64,000 nucleotides of DNA from Rhodococcus sp. Leaf278. GTDB taxonomy: Bacteria; Actinomycetota; Actinomycetes; Mycobacteriales; Mycobacteriaceae. Below the pieces are notes generated by a model, which did no database searches, was not told where the DNA came from, and saw nothing but the letters and a program-made list of their open reading frames with translations. Shown one piece after another: positions 25,120-33,425 of this stretch; position 1 is the stretch's first letter, and every line of letters begins with the position of its first letter. The position numbers and the translations under genes were made by a program. The DNA is taken from positions 88,129 to 152,128 of the forward strand of contig NZ_LMRR01000042.1 of NCBI RefSeq assembly GCF_001426085.1. The letters are read 5' to 3'.

Positions 25120-25476
25120 ATGCCCACTTACTCATACGCCTGCACCGAGTGCGACAACCGCTTCGACATCGTCCAGTCCTTCACCGACGACACGTTGACG
25201 GTGTGCCCGGCGTGCTCCGGCAAGCTTCGAAAGCTGTTCAATTCCGTCGGCATCGTCTTCAAGGGCAGCGGCTTCTACCGCACCGACAGTCGCGGTGGCT
25301 CGAGCACCTCGAGCGAGGGCGCAGGCGAGAAGAAGTCCGATGCTGCCGCCGCGAAGTCGGACTCGAAGTCCGAGTCCAAGTCCGACTCCAAGCCGGCCGA
25401 GAAGAAATCTTCCGATTCGTCGTCGTCGAGCTCCTCGTCTTCGTCGTCCACCACGAAAGCTGCTGCAAGCCAGTAG
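25120..25476 (+). CDS. FmdB-family zinc-ribbon protein (Ruc-like)
   Basis: A 118-residue protein: an N-terminal zinc ribbon (PTYSYACTECDNRFD with CTEC, then CPAC about 20 residues later), the conserved GIVFKGSGFYRTD block, and a disordered Ser/Lys-rich tail ending in a run of serines. The M. tuberculosis orthologue Rv0991c (Ruc) has been reported as a redox-regulated chaperone, and FmdB proteins share the ribbon. The GGAGGAAACACG-ATG start is strong. The CIRCE element upstream and the terminator downstream make it a monocistronic, probably heat-induced unit. Confidence 0.88.
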   Translation: MPTYSYACTECDNRFDIVQSFTDDTLTVCPACSGKLRKLFNSVGIVFKGSGFYRTDSRGGSSTSSEGAGEKKSDAAAAKSDSKSESKSDSKPAEKKSSDSSSSSSSSSSSTTKAAASQ

Positions 25477-25494
25477 CTTTCCGCTTCATCCACA

Positions 25495-25525
25495 GGCCGG
25501 GCCGTTATCCACAGCCCGGCCTTTT
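25495..25525 (+). terminator. Rho-independent terminator after the FmdB gene
   Basis: GGCCGGGC (25495-25502) pairs perfectly with GCCCGGCC (25514-25521), followed by TTTT. The loop contains TTATCCACA, a perfect DnaA-box match that is probably incidental. Confidence 0.9.
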
Positions 25526-25552
25526 CGGCGTTCGAAGCGCCTTCGTCGGCGA

Positions 25553-25558
25553 TAGCGT
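25553..25558 (+). promoter_or_regulatory. -10 element for leaderless SAF-domain gene
   Basis: TAGCGT ends 6 nt before the ATG at 25565. No ribosome-binding site is present. Confidence 0.5.
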
Positions 25559-25564
25559 TCCAGC

Positions 25565-26227
25565 ATGACCGCTCGTAAGAACCGACTCGACTCGACTCTG
25601 CTCGATCGCATCACCCTGCGGCCGGCGTGGGTCGGCTCCCCGAAGTTCCGGCGGGTGGCGGCAGGCGCATTGGTGGCACTTGCAGCAGTCTTGTTCGTCG
25701 ACGACGCCGCAGGCGACGACCGAGTCGAGGTGATCACCGCAGGACGCGATCTGACACCCGGGACGGTTCTGACGCCGGCCGATGTGGTCGTCAGCGACTG
25801 GGATTCAGCCAGTGTTCCCGAGGGCGCACTGATCGATACGGCTGCGGTGGACGGCCAAACGCTGACCGGGCCGGTACGAACGGGCGAGTTGCTCACCGAC
25901 GTACGCCTACTCGGATCTCGGACCGCCACGACGGCACTGGGGACCGAGGCGCGCGTCGTACCGGTGCATCTCGCGGACGCCGGAGTGAGCGACCTGCTGC
26001 GGGAAGGCGATCAGGTCGACGTGTTGACCGTCGAGGTGCAGGACGACCCGAATGCTGTCCCGGCGGCCCGGGTACTGGCGTCCGGGGCTGTGGTCGTACT
26101 CGTCTCCGCCGACGCCGGGGGCAGCAGACAGCGAGATCGCGTGGTGCTGTTGGCCTTACCCACCGACGATGCGACGACGGTGGCCGCCGCATCGTTGGTC
26201 AGTGCTCTAACGGTCACTCTGCACTAA
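25565..26227 (+). CDS. SAF-domain protein, CpaB/RcpC-like
   Basis: A 220-residue protein with one N-terminal transmembrane segment (about 30-46) followed by a SAF domain (EVITAGRDLTPGTVLTPADVVVSDWDSASVPEGALID) and a RcpC-like region. SAF domains occur in pilus-assembly proteins (CpaB) and in antifreeze/sialate-type proteins. No other Tad/Flp pilus genes lie in the window, so a pilus role is not supported by context. Its position between the FmdB gene and mscL suggests it corresponds to M. tuberculosis Rv0990c. Confidence 0.8.
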   Translation: MTARKNRLDSTLLDRITLRPAWVGSPKFRRVAAGALVALAAVLFVDDAAGDDRVEVITAGRDLTPGTVLTPADVVVSDWDSASVPEGALIDTAAVDGQTLTGPVRTGELLTDVRLLGSRTATTALGTEARVVPVHLADAGVSDLLREGDQVDVLTVEVQDDPNAVPAARVLASGAVVVLVSADAGGSRQRDRVVLLALPTDDATTVAAASLVSALTVTLH

Positions 26228-26270
26228 CGTTCCTCGAGACAGAACATACCGAGCGTTGGGAGAAGGGCTC

Positions 26271-26747
26271 ATGCTGAAGGGCTTCAAGGACTTTCTACTG
26301 CGGGGCAATGTTGTTGACCTCGCAGTCGCAGTGGTCGTCGGTGCGGCATTCACCGCCATCGTCACCGCATTCACCACGAATATCATCAACCCGCTTGTCG
26401 CCGCTCTCGGCGGTTCCAACGAATACGGCTTCGGGTTCCAGGTGACGTCGTCGCCGGAATCGTTCATCAATGTCGGCGCTGTCATCACCGCGATCATCAA
26501 CTTCGTCATCATCGCCGCAGTGGTCTACTTCGTGCTGATCCTGCCGGTGAATACCGCGAAGAAGCGCTTCGTCAGCCAGCCGGAGAAGGAACTGAGCGAC
26601 GTCGACGTGCTGGTGCAGATTCGCGACATCCTTGCCGGCGGTACCGCAGCGGGACAGAAGCTTTCGACTGCCGAAGACACCACGGGCGGAAGCGGCGAGG
26701 CTATGGATTCCTCCTCCCCCGACCTCGGTAAGCACTCCAAGGACTGA
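26271..26747 (+). CDS. mscL: Large-conductance mechanosensitive channel
   Basis: A 158-residue MscL. It starts MLKGFKDFLLRGNVVDLAVAVVVGAAFTAIV (cytoplasmic helix and pore-lining TM1) and TM2 reads AIINFVIIAAVVYFVLILPVN, followed by the C-terminal bundle. The tail after about residue 130 is Ser/Gly-rich. It opens under membrane tension to release osmolytes. The ATG has GAGAAGG 6 nt upstream. A 57-bp palindrome lies 30 bp downstream, before the convergent lipoprotein gene. Confidence 0.97.
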   Translation: MLKGFKDFLLRGNVVDLAVAVVVGAAFTAIVTAFTTNIINPLVAALGGSNEYGFGFQVTSSPESFINVGAVITAIINFVIIAAVVYFVLILPVNTAKKRFVSQPEKELSDVDVLVQIRDILAGGTAAGQKLSTAEDTTGGSGEAMDSSSPDLGKHSKD

Positions 26748-26776
26748 CGCCCACGCCCACGCTTGGGCGGCCCCCT

Positions 26777-26833
26777 AACGAATGAATGTGCCAGTCACGC
26801 ACTCAGAGTGTGTGACTGGCACATTCATTCGTT
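26777..26833. repeat. 57-bp near-perfect palindrome (family B, copy 1)
   Basis: Arms 26777-26798 and 26812-26833 are perfect 22-bp inverted repeats (core GAATGTGCCAGTCAC). The remaining central bases also pair, except for one G-T at 26799/26811, leaving a single central base. It separates the convergent mscL and lipoprotein genes. No U-tract follows on either strand. Confidence 0.95.
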
Positions 26834-26877
26834 GGTGGGGGGTGATGATGGGACAGTCCGAGAGGGCCGTCAGGCGA

Positions 26878-27321
26878 TCAGTTGGTGAACGTGGACAGCG
26901 GAAGTGCGTCGAGGGTGATCGTCGTGCCGTCGGCCTCGCAGGCAGACTTCACAGCTGCGCCGTTGTCGACGAACGCCTTACCGGATTCACTGTCGGTGGT
27001 CGAGAGCTCGAGTGTGTCCGCCGGCAGCCCATCGCTGAAAGTCGTCAGCGAGCTCGCAACATCTCCTGACGCGGTGCCGGGCAGGGCTTTCAGCTTGTCG
27101 ACTGCGGCCTGCTTGTCGGCGGTCCACTCGTCGATGTTCTCGGCGGATCCTGGTCCTGCCGCCGCCAGGCCCACGAATGCATTGTGGTCGGCCGCGAAGG
27201 TGTTACAGACGCCGGTGTTCTCGCCGGAGGCCGCGGACTCGTCGCTGCTGCAACCGGCGGCGAGGCCGAGAGCAAGGATCGCTCCTGCAGCGGCAACTGT
27301 GTAACGGGCTTTCGAGTGCAT
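26878..27321 (-). CDS. Putative lipoprotein
   Basis: A 147-residue exported protein with a lipoprotein signal peptide (positively charged start, hydrophobic core, lipobox LAAGC at about 21-25). The mature part is small, Ala/Asp-rich and contains two further cysteines (VCNTF and SACEADG) that may form a disulfide. No domain is recognised. It lies downstream of the porin on the same strand, separated by a strong hairpin, so it probably has its own promoter. Confidence 0.82.
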   Translation of the reverse strand: MHSKARYTVAAAGAILALGLAAGCSSDESAASGENTGVCNTFAADHNAFVGLAAAGPGSAENIDEWTADKQAAVDKLKALPGTASGDVASSLTTFSDGLPADTLELSTTDSESGKAFVDNGAAVKSACEADGTTITLDALPLSTFTN

Positions 27322-27371
27322 CTTTGGTTCAGTGCCTCTCTGTACAAATCGAATTGCCTTGTGCCGAACAT

Positions 27372-27411
27372 AGTTCAGGCCCGTACGGAGTGATCCGTAC
27401 GGGCCTGAACT
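27372..27411 (-). terminator. 17-bp perfect hairpin downstream of the porin gene
   Basis: AGTTCAGGCCCGTACGG and CCGTACGGGCCTGAACT pair perfectly around a 6-nt loop. It lies 55 bp after the porin stop and 51 bp before the lipoprotein ATG. There is no long U-tract, but the stem stability and position suit termination of the abundant porin mRNA. Confidence 0.75.
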
Positions 27412-27465
27412 CGTGTAATTCAGAACTCGTGAACTTACTTCACCGAGCTACAACCGATTCGGAAA

Positions 27466-28239
27466 TCAGTTGAGACGAACCGGTGCACCGTACGTGACAG
27501 CAGCGTCGCCCGTAGCGCTTACCAGCGAAACGTAGGGACGGATCGTGACGTTGCCCAGGATGCCGGTGGCGGTTCCGTGCAGGTTCGCGATCTGGAGGGA
27601 GCCACTGGTGCCTGCTGCGTCACCCTCGGAAGAGGTGAGGTCTGCCGACTCGTCGATGACTGCGACTGCGCCCTCGGACTGAATGACGCCCGGGCCGTTG
27701 CCCAGCTCGATCGCCGCGGTGGCCTGTGGGATCAGCTGAACGCCGATATCGAGACCGCTGCTGGACGTTCCCGTGCCGGTGAGAGGTCCAACGGAAGGTG
27801 CCGTTCCGTCGAGGGGGAAGGTACCGGTGACGGAAGAGTCGTTGCCGCTCGAGATGCCCAGATCTGCGGACGGCGTAGCCCACTCGATCGTGACGGTTCC
27901 GTTGAGGCTCATCGGGTAGCCGACCTGGTAACCGATCTTGAGGGTGCCCTCGAAGTCGTCGGCCGAGGGGCCCTGGACGTCGTAGGAAGCCCGGCCGTTA
28001 GCGAACCACTCACGGGTGAGCGGGCTGCCGTCGAGCGGAGCAACACCGTTGATGAAGGTGTCGGACAGCGTCACCGTGATGGTGTTGCCATCGGCGTCGA
28101 CAACCGAGTTGGAGCTGTCGACAGCGGCGGAAGCGGTTCCGGTACCGAGCACCAGGCCGACAACCGAAGCGCTGGCAGCAACTGCGACGCTCATGGACTT
28201 GAGTCCCCGGCTGCGCCGCGACTTCTGGATCTCCGTCAT
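27466..28239 (-). CDS. MspA family outer-membrane porin
   Basis: A 257-residue porin precursor. A twin-charged signal peptide is followed by a cleavage site near TASA-AVDSS. The mature protein shows the MspA pattern: DTFINGVAPLDGSPLTREWFANGRASYDVQGPSADDFEGTLKIGYQVGYPMSLNG in consecutive blocks, ELGNGPG, and the terminal NLHGTATGILGNVTIRPYVSLVSATGDAAVTYG. MspA octamers form the main hydrophilic channel through the mycomembrane. GAGGAA precedes the ATG. The 563-bp non-coding region upstream suggests a long leader or complex promoter, as described for mspA. Confidence 0.95.
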   Translation of the reverse strand: MTEIQKSRRSRGLKSMSVAVAASASVVGLVLGTGTASAAVDSSNSVVDADGNTITVTLSDTFINGVAPLDGSPLTREWFANGRASYDVQGPSADDFEGTLKIGYQVGYPMSLNGTVTIEWATPSADLGISSGNDSSVTGTFPLDGTAPSVGPLTGTGTSSSGLDIGVQLIPQATAAIELGNGPGVIQSEGAVAVIDESADLTSSEGDAAGTSGSLQIANLHGTATGILGNVTIRPYVSLVSATGDAAVTYGAPVRLN

Positions 28240-28802
28240 TTATTCCTCATCATGTTCAGTCCCAGCGCGGTGTCGCACGGGGAAGCTTGTGGCTTTCACC
28301 CTCGAACTAGATCGGCCGCAACGATGCGAACGAGCCCGAGCCGGATGGAGCCGTGAAGGCCACATCCTCGTTCAACTGTTCCGAGATGAAGGGCGCGGCA
28401 CCGGTTGGTCCCACGCCCTGATCCTTGGAAGCTGAGGGGAACATTAGAGGAGATGCCTGACCGTGACAATCCCTACGATCGGCCTTCAAACGTTGCCGAC
28501 TCGTGATGTGTTTCGACGGCGTGAACAACTTTCACAGCAGTGTTAGCGATAACCCGAGTCACAGCATCTCGCGGAAGCGCCAAACCGTTACATCCGTCTC
28601 ATTCGAGTAAACCCACCCTGATGTGGGAATACTCCGACACGGCCATGTCCGGATCGGCCGAATAGTCCGGTCTGCGTCGCGTCCACTACGTCCGATTTGA
28701 GGCTCGGCGTCCGAAGCTACTACTGGGTAGCTCGCTAACGCTAGGTAAACGAGTAACTAACAGACCTGTCATTCCAGCCAAGAAAATGTGTCGTGGATCA
28801 CA
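28240..28802. other. Long intergenic region upstream of the porin
   Basis: There is no convincing gene here. The porin ribosome site is at the left end. Several repeated GTAAC/GCTAAC-like motifs lie near 28735-28765 and a CRP/GlxR-like site at the right end. Base composition is lower in G+C than the flanking genes. It probably holds the porin promoter, or promoters, and a long 5' leader. Confidence 0.6.
28787..28802. promoter_or_regulatory. Candidate CRP/GlxR site
   Basis: TGTGT-N6-TCACA differs from TGTGA-N6-TCACA at one base; with flanks it is the inverted repeat ATGTG-N8-CACAT. It lies between the stop of the small gene at 28803 and the porin leader, so it most likely acts on the porin, if at all. 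Confidence 0.45.
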
Positions 28803-29003
28803 TCAAAAGTAATGGGGTGGTCGCTGCTGTTCCAACCATTCGTCCGACTTCGATCCGCTCGACCCTGCATCCGGACCGTCTTGTCGCTCGTCCCCGGTCG
28901 TCTCCGGAAGTACCTCGCCGAAGATGCGAGCGAGCCGGGCCCGTTCTGCTCGGGCCCGGCTCGCTTCGTCTTCGGCCGATCGATCGTCGTTCGGCTCGTT
29001 CAT
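28803..29003 (-). CDS. Small conserved actinobacterial protein
   Basis: A 66-residue acidic/basic mixed protein (ARAERARLARIFGEVLPETT, ending DEWLEQQRPPHYF). The FGEVLPETT and WL..RPPHY ends are a pattern I recognise from small uncharacterised actinobacterial proteins near moaB; no function is known. The ATG follows the moaB stop by 8 bp, so it should be co-transcribed with it. Confidence 0.72.
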   Translation of the reverse strand: MNEPNDDRSAEDEASRARAERARLARIFGEVLPETTGDERQDGPDAGSSGSKSDEWLEQQRPPHYF

Positions 29004-29011
29004 CGGTATCG

Positions 29012-29509
29012 CTACGCGTCCAGCCCCGACAACTCGGCAATGACCTGGCTGGCCAACGGAGTCAGCGTCGCCATGCCGTCGCGAATAGCGGCCCGCGACG
29101 AGGCCAGGTTGACCACCAGAGTGCTGCCGGAGACGCCGACCAAGCCTCTGGACAAGCCCGCGTCCAGCGACCCTGCTGCCAGACCGGACGACCGCAATGC
29201 CTCGCTGATGCCCGGAATCTCACGATCGAGCACCTCGGCGGTGACATCGGGGGTCACATCTCGCGGCGAGACCCCGGTGCCGCCGATGGAGACCACCAGA
29301 TCGACACCACCGATCACCGCAGTGTTGAGCGCGTTTCGCACGTCGACCTCGTCGGCAGTCACTGCAACGACGCCGTCGACGAGAAAACCTGCCTCTGTCA
29401 ACAGTTCGGTGACGAGCGGACCCGTCGAATCCTTCTCGGTGCTGTGCGCAGTCCGGTCGTCCACGATGACGACCAACGCGCGTCCTGCCAGTGGTGCGTC
29501 GAGTTCCAT
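29012..29509 (-). CDS. moaB: MogA/MoaB family molybdenum cofactor protein
   Basis: A 165-residue MPT-binding-fold protein (ALVVIVDDRTAHSTEKDSTGPLVTELLTEAGF, VVSIGGTGVSPRDVTPDVTAEVLDREIPGISEALR). The GGTG and SPRDxTP motifs that bind molybdopterin are intact, so it may adenylylate or bind molybdopterin. It corresponds to moaB2 (Rv0984) downstream of pepD in M. tuberculosis. TACGGT ends 7 nt before the ATG, so it may also be made from a leaderless mRNA independent of pepD. Confidence 0.92.
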   Translation of the reverse strand: MELDAPLAGRALVVIVDDRTAHSTEKDSTGPLVTELLTEAGFLVDGVVAVTADEVDVRNALNTAVIGGVDLVVSIGGTGVSPRDVTPDVTAEVLDREIPGISEALRSSGLAAGSLDAGLSRGLVGVSGSTLVVNLASSRAAIRDGMATLTPLASQVIAELSGLDA

Positions 29510-29516
29510 ACCGCTC

Positions 29517-29522
29517 ACCGTA
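29517..29522 (-). promoter_or_regulatory. -10 element for leaderless moaB
   Basis: TACGGT on the minus strand ends 7 nt before the ATG at 29509. It lies in the 89-bp gap after pepD. Confidence 0.5.
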
Positions 29523-29598
29523 GTAGTAAGGCCTCCACCCGGCTCACGCTGTGCGTAAATCGTTGCAACCGTCCCGTGCCTACCCGCTTCCCGCAACA

Positions 29599-31143
29599 TC
29601 AACGACCGCCCGGGAACGACGGGATCTGGAAGGGCAGCTGCTGTTCCTGCTGCTGTGTCTGGGGCTGCTGCTGAGCCGCCGCGGGCTCTGCGGTTCCGAG
29701 CGTCACCTTCGCCGTCTTCTCACTTCCACCGTCGGTGTAGGTGACGGTGACGGAATCCCCGGGAGCGTGCGAACGCACCGCTGCGATCAGCGCGTCACCG
29801 CTGGAGATGATGCGATCGTCGAGCTTGGTGATCACGGCACCCTTCGGAATTCCTGCCGATGCTGCCGGTCCACCCTCGGTGGCCTCGACGACGGTTGCGC
29901 CGTTGGCATCGTCCTGCGACGGCACCTGCACCCCGATCATGGCCTGCGTGGCCTTGCCGGTGGTAGCCAGCTCGTCGGCGATGCGCTTGGCCTGATCCAC
30001 GGGAATCGCGAAGCCCAGGCCGATGGAGCCGCTCTGCGCGCCGGAGCCCTCGCTACCACCCAGCGTGGCAATCGCGGTGTTGATGCCGATCAGTTGGCCC
30101 TCGGTGTTGACCAACGCACCACCCGAGTTGCCCGGGTTGATCGCCGCGTCGGTCTGGATGGCGTCGATCACCGAGTTCTGGTTGCCGGATTCACCCGACG
30201 TCGAGACCGGGCGGTTGAGCGACGACACGATGCCGGTGGTGACGGTGCCCGCCAAGCCCAACGGTGAACCGATCGCGACAACCTGCTGTCCCACTTCGAG
30301 ATTCGACGACGAACCGAGTTCGATGGGCGTCAGATCGGTCTTGCCCTCGGCCTTGATGACGGCCATGTCCGATACCGAATCGGCACCGACGAGCGTGGCG
30401 TCGGCCACCGAGCCGTCCGAGAACGCAACGGTGAGTTTGCCGTTGGCTCCCGCCCCCGTCGCGACGTGGTTGTTGGTGAGGATCAAACCGTCACTGCTCA
30501 GAATGACGCCCGAGCCCTCCCCCTCCTGCTGAGAACCCTTGACCTGAATCTGCACGACGCTCGGGAGAACCTTGTTGGCCACGGCCTGAACGGAGCCGTC
30601 GGGGAAATTGGCGGCCGGCTGCGCGGCCGTCACAGTGGAGTTCAACGAATTGCTGACTGCGCCACCGTTGCCGTTGGCGTTGTTGGTCGCGATCGCACCG
30701 ACCGCGCCGCCGATTCCGCCGCCGACCAGAACCAGCGCGATGGCTCCGGCGACCAGCGCCGAGCGACCGGACCGGGTCTTCACAGCTCCCGGTACCGAGT
30801 TCGACTGCGGTGCAACGTGCTGCGGCTGAGCATGGGCCTGCGTGGACGCCTGAGGATGACCCTGCTGGCCGTAGGGCCCGTAGCCGGGCTGGTAGGCCCC
30901 TTGCCCGTAGCCGGCGTACTGCTGCGGGTAACCCTGCTGCGGCGGTTGCGACCCTGTGTTGTGGGGTTGGCCCTGCTGGGACGGGAACTGCTGCGTCGGG
31001 TGCTGCTGGGCGGGATCCTGCTGGGTCGGATGCTGCTGGGCCGAGTAGTTCTGCTCGTCGCCGCCCGAAGCCCGGTTCACCGGATGCTGCTCGGACCCGG
31101 CACCCTGTCCGGGCTGTTCGGATTCGTTACGGTCGTCACTCAT
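29599..31143 (-). CDS. pepD: HtrA-like serine protease PepD
   Basis: A 514-residue membrane-anchored HtrA protease. A Gln/Pro/Gly-rich cytoplasmic N-terminus is followed by one transmembrane helix (ALVAGAIALVLVGGGIGGAV), a trypsin-like domain with catalytic His in TNNHVATG, Asp in SVSDMAVIK and Ser in NPGNSGGAL, a PDZ domain (MIGVQVPSQ... to SVTVTYTDGG) and a Gln-rich tail. It degrades or folds damaged envelope proteins. The ATG has GAAGGA upstream. It follows mprB, and an MprA-like direct repeat lies in the gap, matching M. tuberculosis, where MprAB controls pepD. Confidence 0.95.
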   Translation of the reverse strand: MSDDRNESEQPGQGAGSEQHPVNRASGGDEQNYSAQQHPTQQDPAQQHPTQQFPSQQGQPHNTGSQPPQQGYPQQYAGYGQGAYQPGYGPYGQQGHPQASTQAHAQPQHVAPQSNSVPGAVKTRSGRSALVAGAIALVLVGGGIGGAVGAIATNNANGNGGAVSNSLNSTVTAAQPAANFPDGSVQAVANKVLPSVVQIQVKGSQQEGEGSGVILSSDGLILTNNHVATGAGANGKLTVAFSDGSVADATLVGADSVSDMAVIKAEGKTDLTPIELGSSSNLEVGQQVVAIGSPLGLAGTVTTGIVSSLNRPVSTSGESGNQNSVIDAIQTDAAINPGNSGGALVNTEGQLIGINTAIATLGGSEGSGAQSGSIGLGFAIPVDQAKRIADELATTGKATQAMIGVQVPSQDDANGATVVEATEGGPAASAGIPKGAVITKLDDRIISSGDALIAAVRSHAPGDSVTVTYTDGGSEKTAKVTLGTAEPAAAQQQPQTQQQEQQLPFQIPSFPGGR

Positions 31144-31220
31144 CGTTGCTGCTTCCTTCAGTAGGGACCTCGACTTCCGAGGTCCGCCCGCCTTCTTGCT
31201 ACTCACTGTGCAGGGCGGTA

Positions 31221-31237
31221 CTGAGAGCGCGCTGAGA
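31221..31237 (-). promoter_or_regulatory. MprA-box-like direct repeat upstream of pepD
   Basis: CTGAGA at 31221-31226 and 31232-31237 (TCTCAG on the coding strand) are repeated one helical turn apart. The same hexamer and spacing occur upstream of mprA. They lie 78 nt before the pepD ATG. Confidence 0.7.
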
Positions 31238-31265
31238 TCCGCCTATCAGTTTCCCGAGAGTGCGG

Positions 31266-32717
31266 TCAGGGTGCCGAGAGTGTGTGCGGATCCGGGGCAC
31301 CTTCGCCCGGTAGCACGATCCGAATGAGCGCACCGCCGCGTTCGGATACCTCGACCCCGATGGTGCCGCCGTGCTTGACGACCACCTGTCGCACAATCGC
31401 AAGCCCCAGACCGGATCCCGGCATCGAGCGCGATGCCGTGGAGCGATAGAAGCGCTCGAACACCAACTCGCGATCTTCCTCGGGGATACCCGGGCCCGCG
31501 TCGTCCACCGTCAACTCGAGCAGGCCATCACCGATCTGCCGCATGGCAATTCGCACCTCGCCGCCGCTCGGACTCCACTTCGCTGCGTTGTCCAGCACGT
31601 TCAACACGGCCCGCGACAATCCCGCCTGGTCGCCGTAGACGAACCACGGCATCAGCGTTGCTTCGAAGTCGATTTCGTTGCGGCGTCGGCGTGCTCGTTC
31701 GAGGCTACGTTCGACGGCATCGGCCAGATCGACGCGCTCGAACACCGTCTCCGGTGCATCCTCACGCGCCAAATCGACCAGATCCCCTACCAGCGTGGAC
31801 AGTTCCTGAATCTGCGCCACCACGTCGGTTCGCAGTTCGGCCATGTCCTCGTCCGGAATGGACGGCGCACCAGGGCGACCGGCCGCGATGAGCAACTCCA
31901 TGTTGGTCCGAAGCGACGTCAACGGTGTCCGGAGTTCGTGGCCTGCGTCGGCGACCAATCTGCTCTGCCTGCCGCGGGATTCGGCGAGCGCCCGGAGCAT
32001 GGTGTTGAAACTCTCTGTCAATCGCGCCAATTCGTCGTCACCGGTGACCGGGATGGGCGTCAGATCGTCGGTACGCGCCACTCGCTCGGCTGCAGCCGTC
32101 AGTCGCGCGATCGGACGTAAACCAGTACGTCCCACTGCCATACCTGCTCCGGCAGCCAACACCACTCCGCAGCCGCCGACGATCAACAGGACCCACGCCA
32201 ACCGGTCCAGCACTTCTCCGGTGGGCAACAGCCGCTGCGCCACGACGAGGGTGCTGCCGTCATTGGTCCGGATGGCCAGCACTCGCTGGTCGTCGAGCGT
32301 CCGCAGCGACGACTGCTGATCGCCCCGCACCACAGCGAGTTCGGCGTCGCCGATAGGCACCTTCGGGCCCGGTGGGTTGTAGCTGGACATGTCCGGATAG
32401 ATCAGAGCCACACTCACGTCGGTGCTGTACAACGTGGCACCGGCAACGAAGCGAGGGTCGTACGAGACGAGGGTCGACTCGGCCAAAGCCGATGCCCGAG
32501 AACGCAATTGCGTGTCCACATCGCCGTACAACGCTCGCGACACCACCGTGTATGCGGCGATGGCCATCACTGCCACCGCGATTGCGACGACCGAGGCCGC
32601 AAGTAATGTCACCCGCCAGCGCAGGGACACCGACCGCGTCAGCGGTGTCGGCGGTCTCATCGGAGTAGGCGCGCCAGCACCGACGTCGGCCGTCTTGCGT
32701 CCGAACGAAGCGACCAT
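31266..32717 (-). CDS. mprB: Sensor histidine kinase MprB
   Basis: A 483-residue membrane kinase: two transmembrane helices flank an extracytoplasmic sensor of about 110 residues, followed by HAMP (GLRPIARLTAAAERVARTDD), HisKA with phospho-acceptor His in DAGHELRTPL, and a HATPase with N (VLNVLDNAAKWSP), G1 (VDDAGPGIPEE) and G2 (GSGLGLAIV) boxes. The orthologue senses envelope stress and phosphorylates MprA. The ATG overlaps the mprA stop as TGATG (a GTG one codon earlier would overlap as GTGA). Confidence 0.96.
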   Translation of the reverse strand: MVASFGRKTADVGAGAPTPMRPPTPLTRSVSLRWRVTLLAASVVAIAVAVMAIAAYTVVSRALYGDVDTQLRSRASALAESTLVSYDPRFVAGATLYSTDVSVALIYPDMSSYNPPGPKVPIGDAELAVVRGDQQSSLRTLDDQRVLAIRTNDGSTLVVAQRLLPTGEVLDRLAWVLLIVGGCGVVLAAGAGMAVGRTGLRPIARLTAAAERVARTDDLTPIPVTGDDELARLTESFNTMLRALAESRGRQSRLVADAGHELRTPLTSLRTNMELLIAAGRPGAPSIPDEDMAELRTDVVAQIQELSTLVGDLVDLAREDAPETVFERVDLADAVERSLERARRRRNEIDFEATLMPWFVYGDQAGLSRAVLNVLDNAAKWSPSGGEVRIAMRQIGDGLLELTVDDAGPGIPEEDRELVFERFYRSTASRSMPGSGLGLAIVRQVVVKHGGTIGVEVSERGGALIRIVLPGEGAPDPHTLSAP

Positions 32718-33403
32718 CACGGGGGCGTTTCGCGTAGGACGTACCCGACACCGCGCACGGTGTGGATCAGCCTCGACTCCCCCTCCGCCTCGGTCTTACG
32801 TCGCAGATAACCGACATACACCTCGAGCGCGTTGCCCGACGTAGGGAAGTCGTAGCCCCAGACTTCTTCGAGGATGCGACTTCTGGTGAGGACTCGGCGC
32901 GGGTTCGTCATCAGCATCTCGAGCAACGAGAATTCGGTGCGGGTGAGGCTGATGGAGCGCTCGGCACGCGAGACCTCCCGGGTGACCGGGTCCAGAGACA
33001 GGTCCGCGAACGTCATGGTCTCCGAGTCGATGCCCGCCTCCATCGCGGTGCGCCGTAGCAAGGCCCGCAGCCGGGCCAGAAGTTCTTCGAGCGCAAACGG
33101 CTTGGGCAGATAGTCGTCGGCACCCGCATCGAGACCGGCGACGCGCTCGGAGACAGAATCCCGAGCCGTCAGCACGAGGATCGGCAGGTCGTCGCCCACA
33201 CTGCGTAATCGTCTGCACACTTCGAGGCCGTCGAGCCGAGGCATCATCACGTCGAGTACCAACGCATCGGGGCGTCCCGCCGCCACCTGCTCGAGCGCGT
33301 CGAGACCGTCGACCGCCAGGTCCACGGTGTACCCGTTGAACGTCAGCGACCTGCGCAACGACTCACGCACGGCTCGATCGTCGTCGACCACCAATATCCG
33401 CAT
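32717..33403 (-). CDS. mprA: Response regulator MprA
   Basis: A 228-residue OmpR-type regulator. The receiver domain has the acidic pocket DDD near residue 8 and phospho-Asp in [12 protein letters not shown], with Lys in YLPKPF. The C-terminal winged helix contains [35 protein letters not shown] and ends VRGVGYVLR. In M. tuberculosis MprA controls pepD, sigE and its own operon. Two CTGAGA repeats lie 23-39 nt upstream of its ATG. It is co-translated with mprB. Confidence 0.96.
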   Translation of the reverse strand: MRILVVDDDRAVRESLRRSLTFNGYTVDLAVDGLDALEQVAAGRPDALVLDVMMPRLDGLEVCRRLRSVGDDLPILVLTARDSVSERVAGLDAGADDYLPKPFALEELLARLRALLRRTAMEAGIDSETMTFADLSLDPVTREVSRAERSISLTRTEFSLLEMLMTNPRRVLTRSRILEEVWGYDFPTSGNALEVYVGYLRRKTEAEGESRLIHTVRGVGYVLRETPP

Positions 33404-33425
33404 TCGTACAGTTTGTCCTGGTCGA

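Noticed and set aside
25488-25513. TTATCCACA and TTCATCCACA near the FmdB terminator as a replication origin
   Set aside because: Only two boxes, one within a terminator loop; no dnaA/dnaN/gyrB genes nearby.
28307-28528. Possible 73-residue gene in the porin upstream region
   Set aside because: No ribosome site, poor codon pattern and no recognisable sequence; the region is better read as a leader or promoter.
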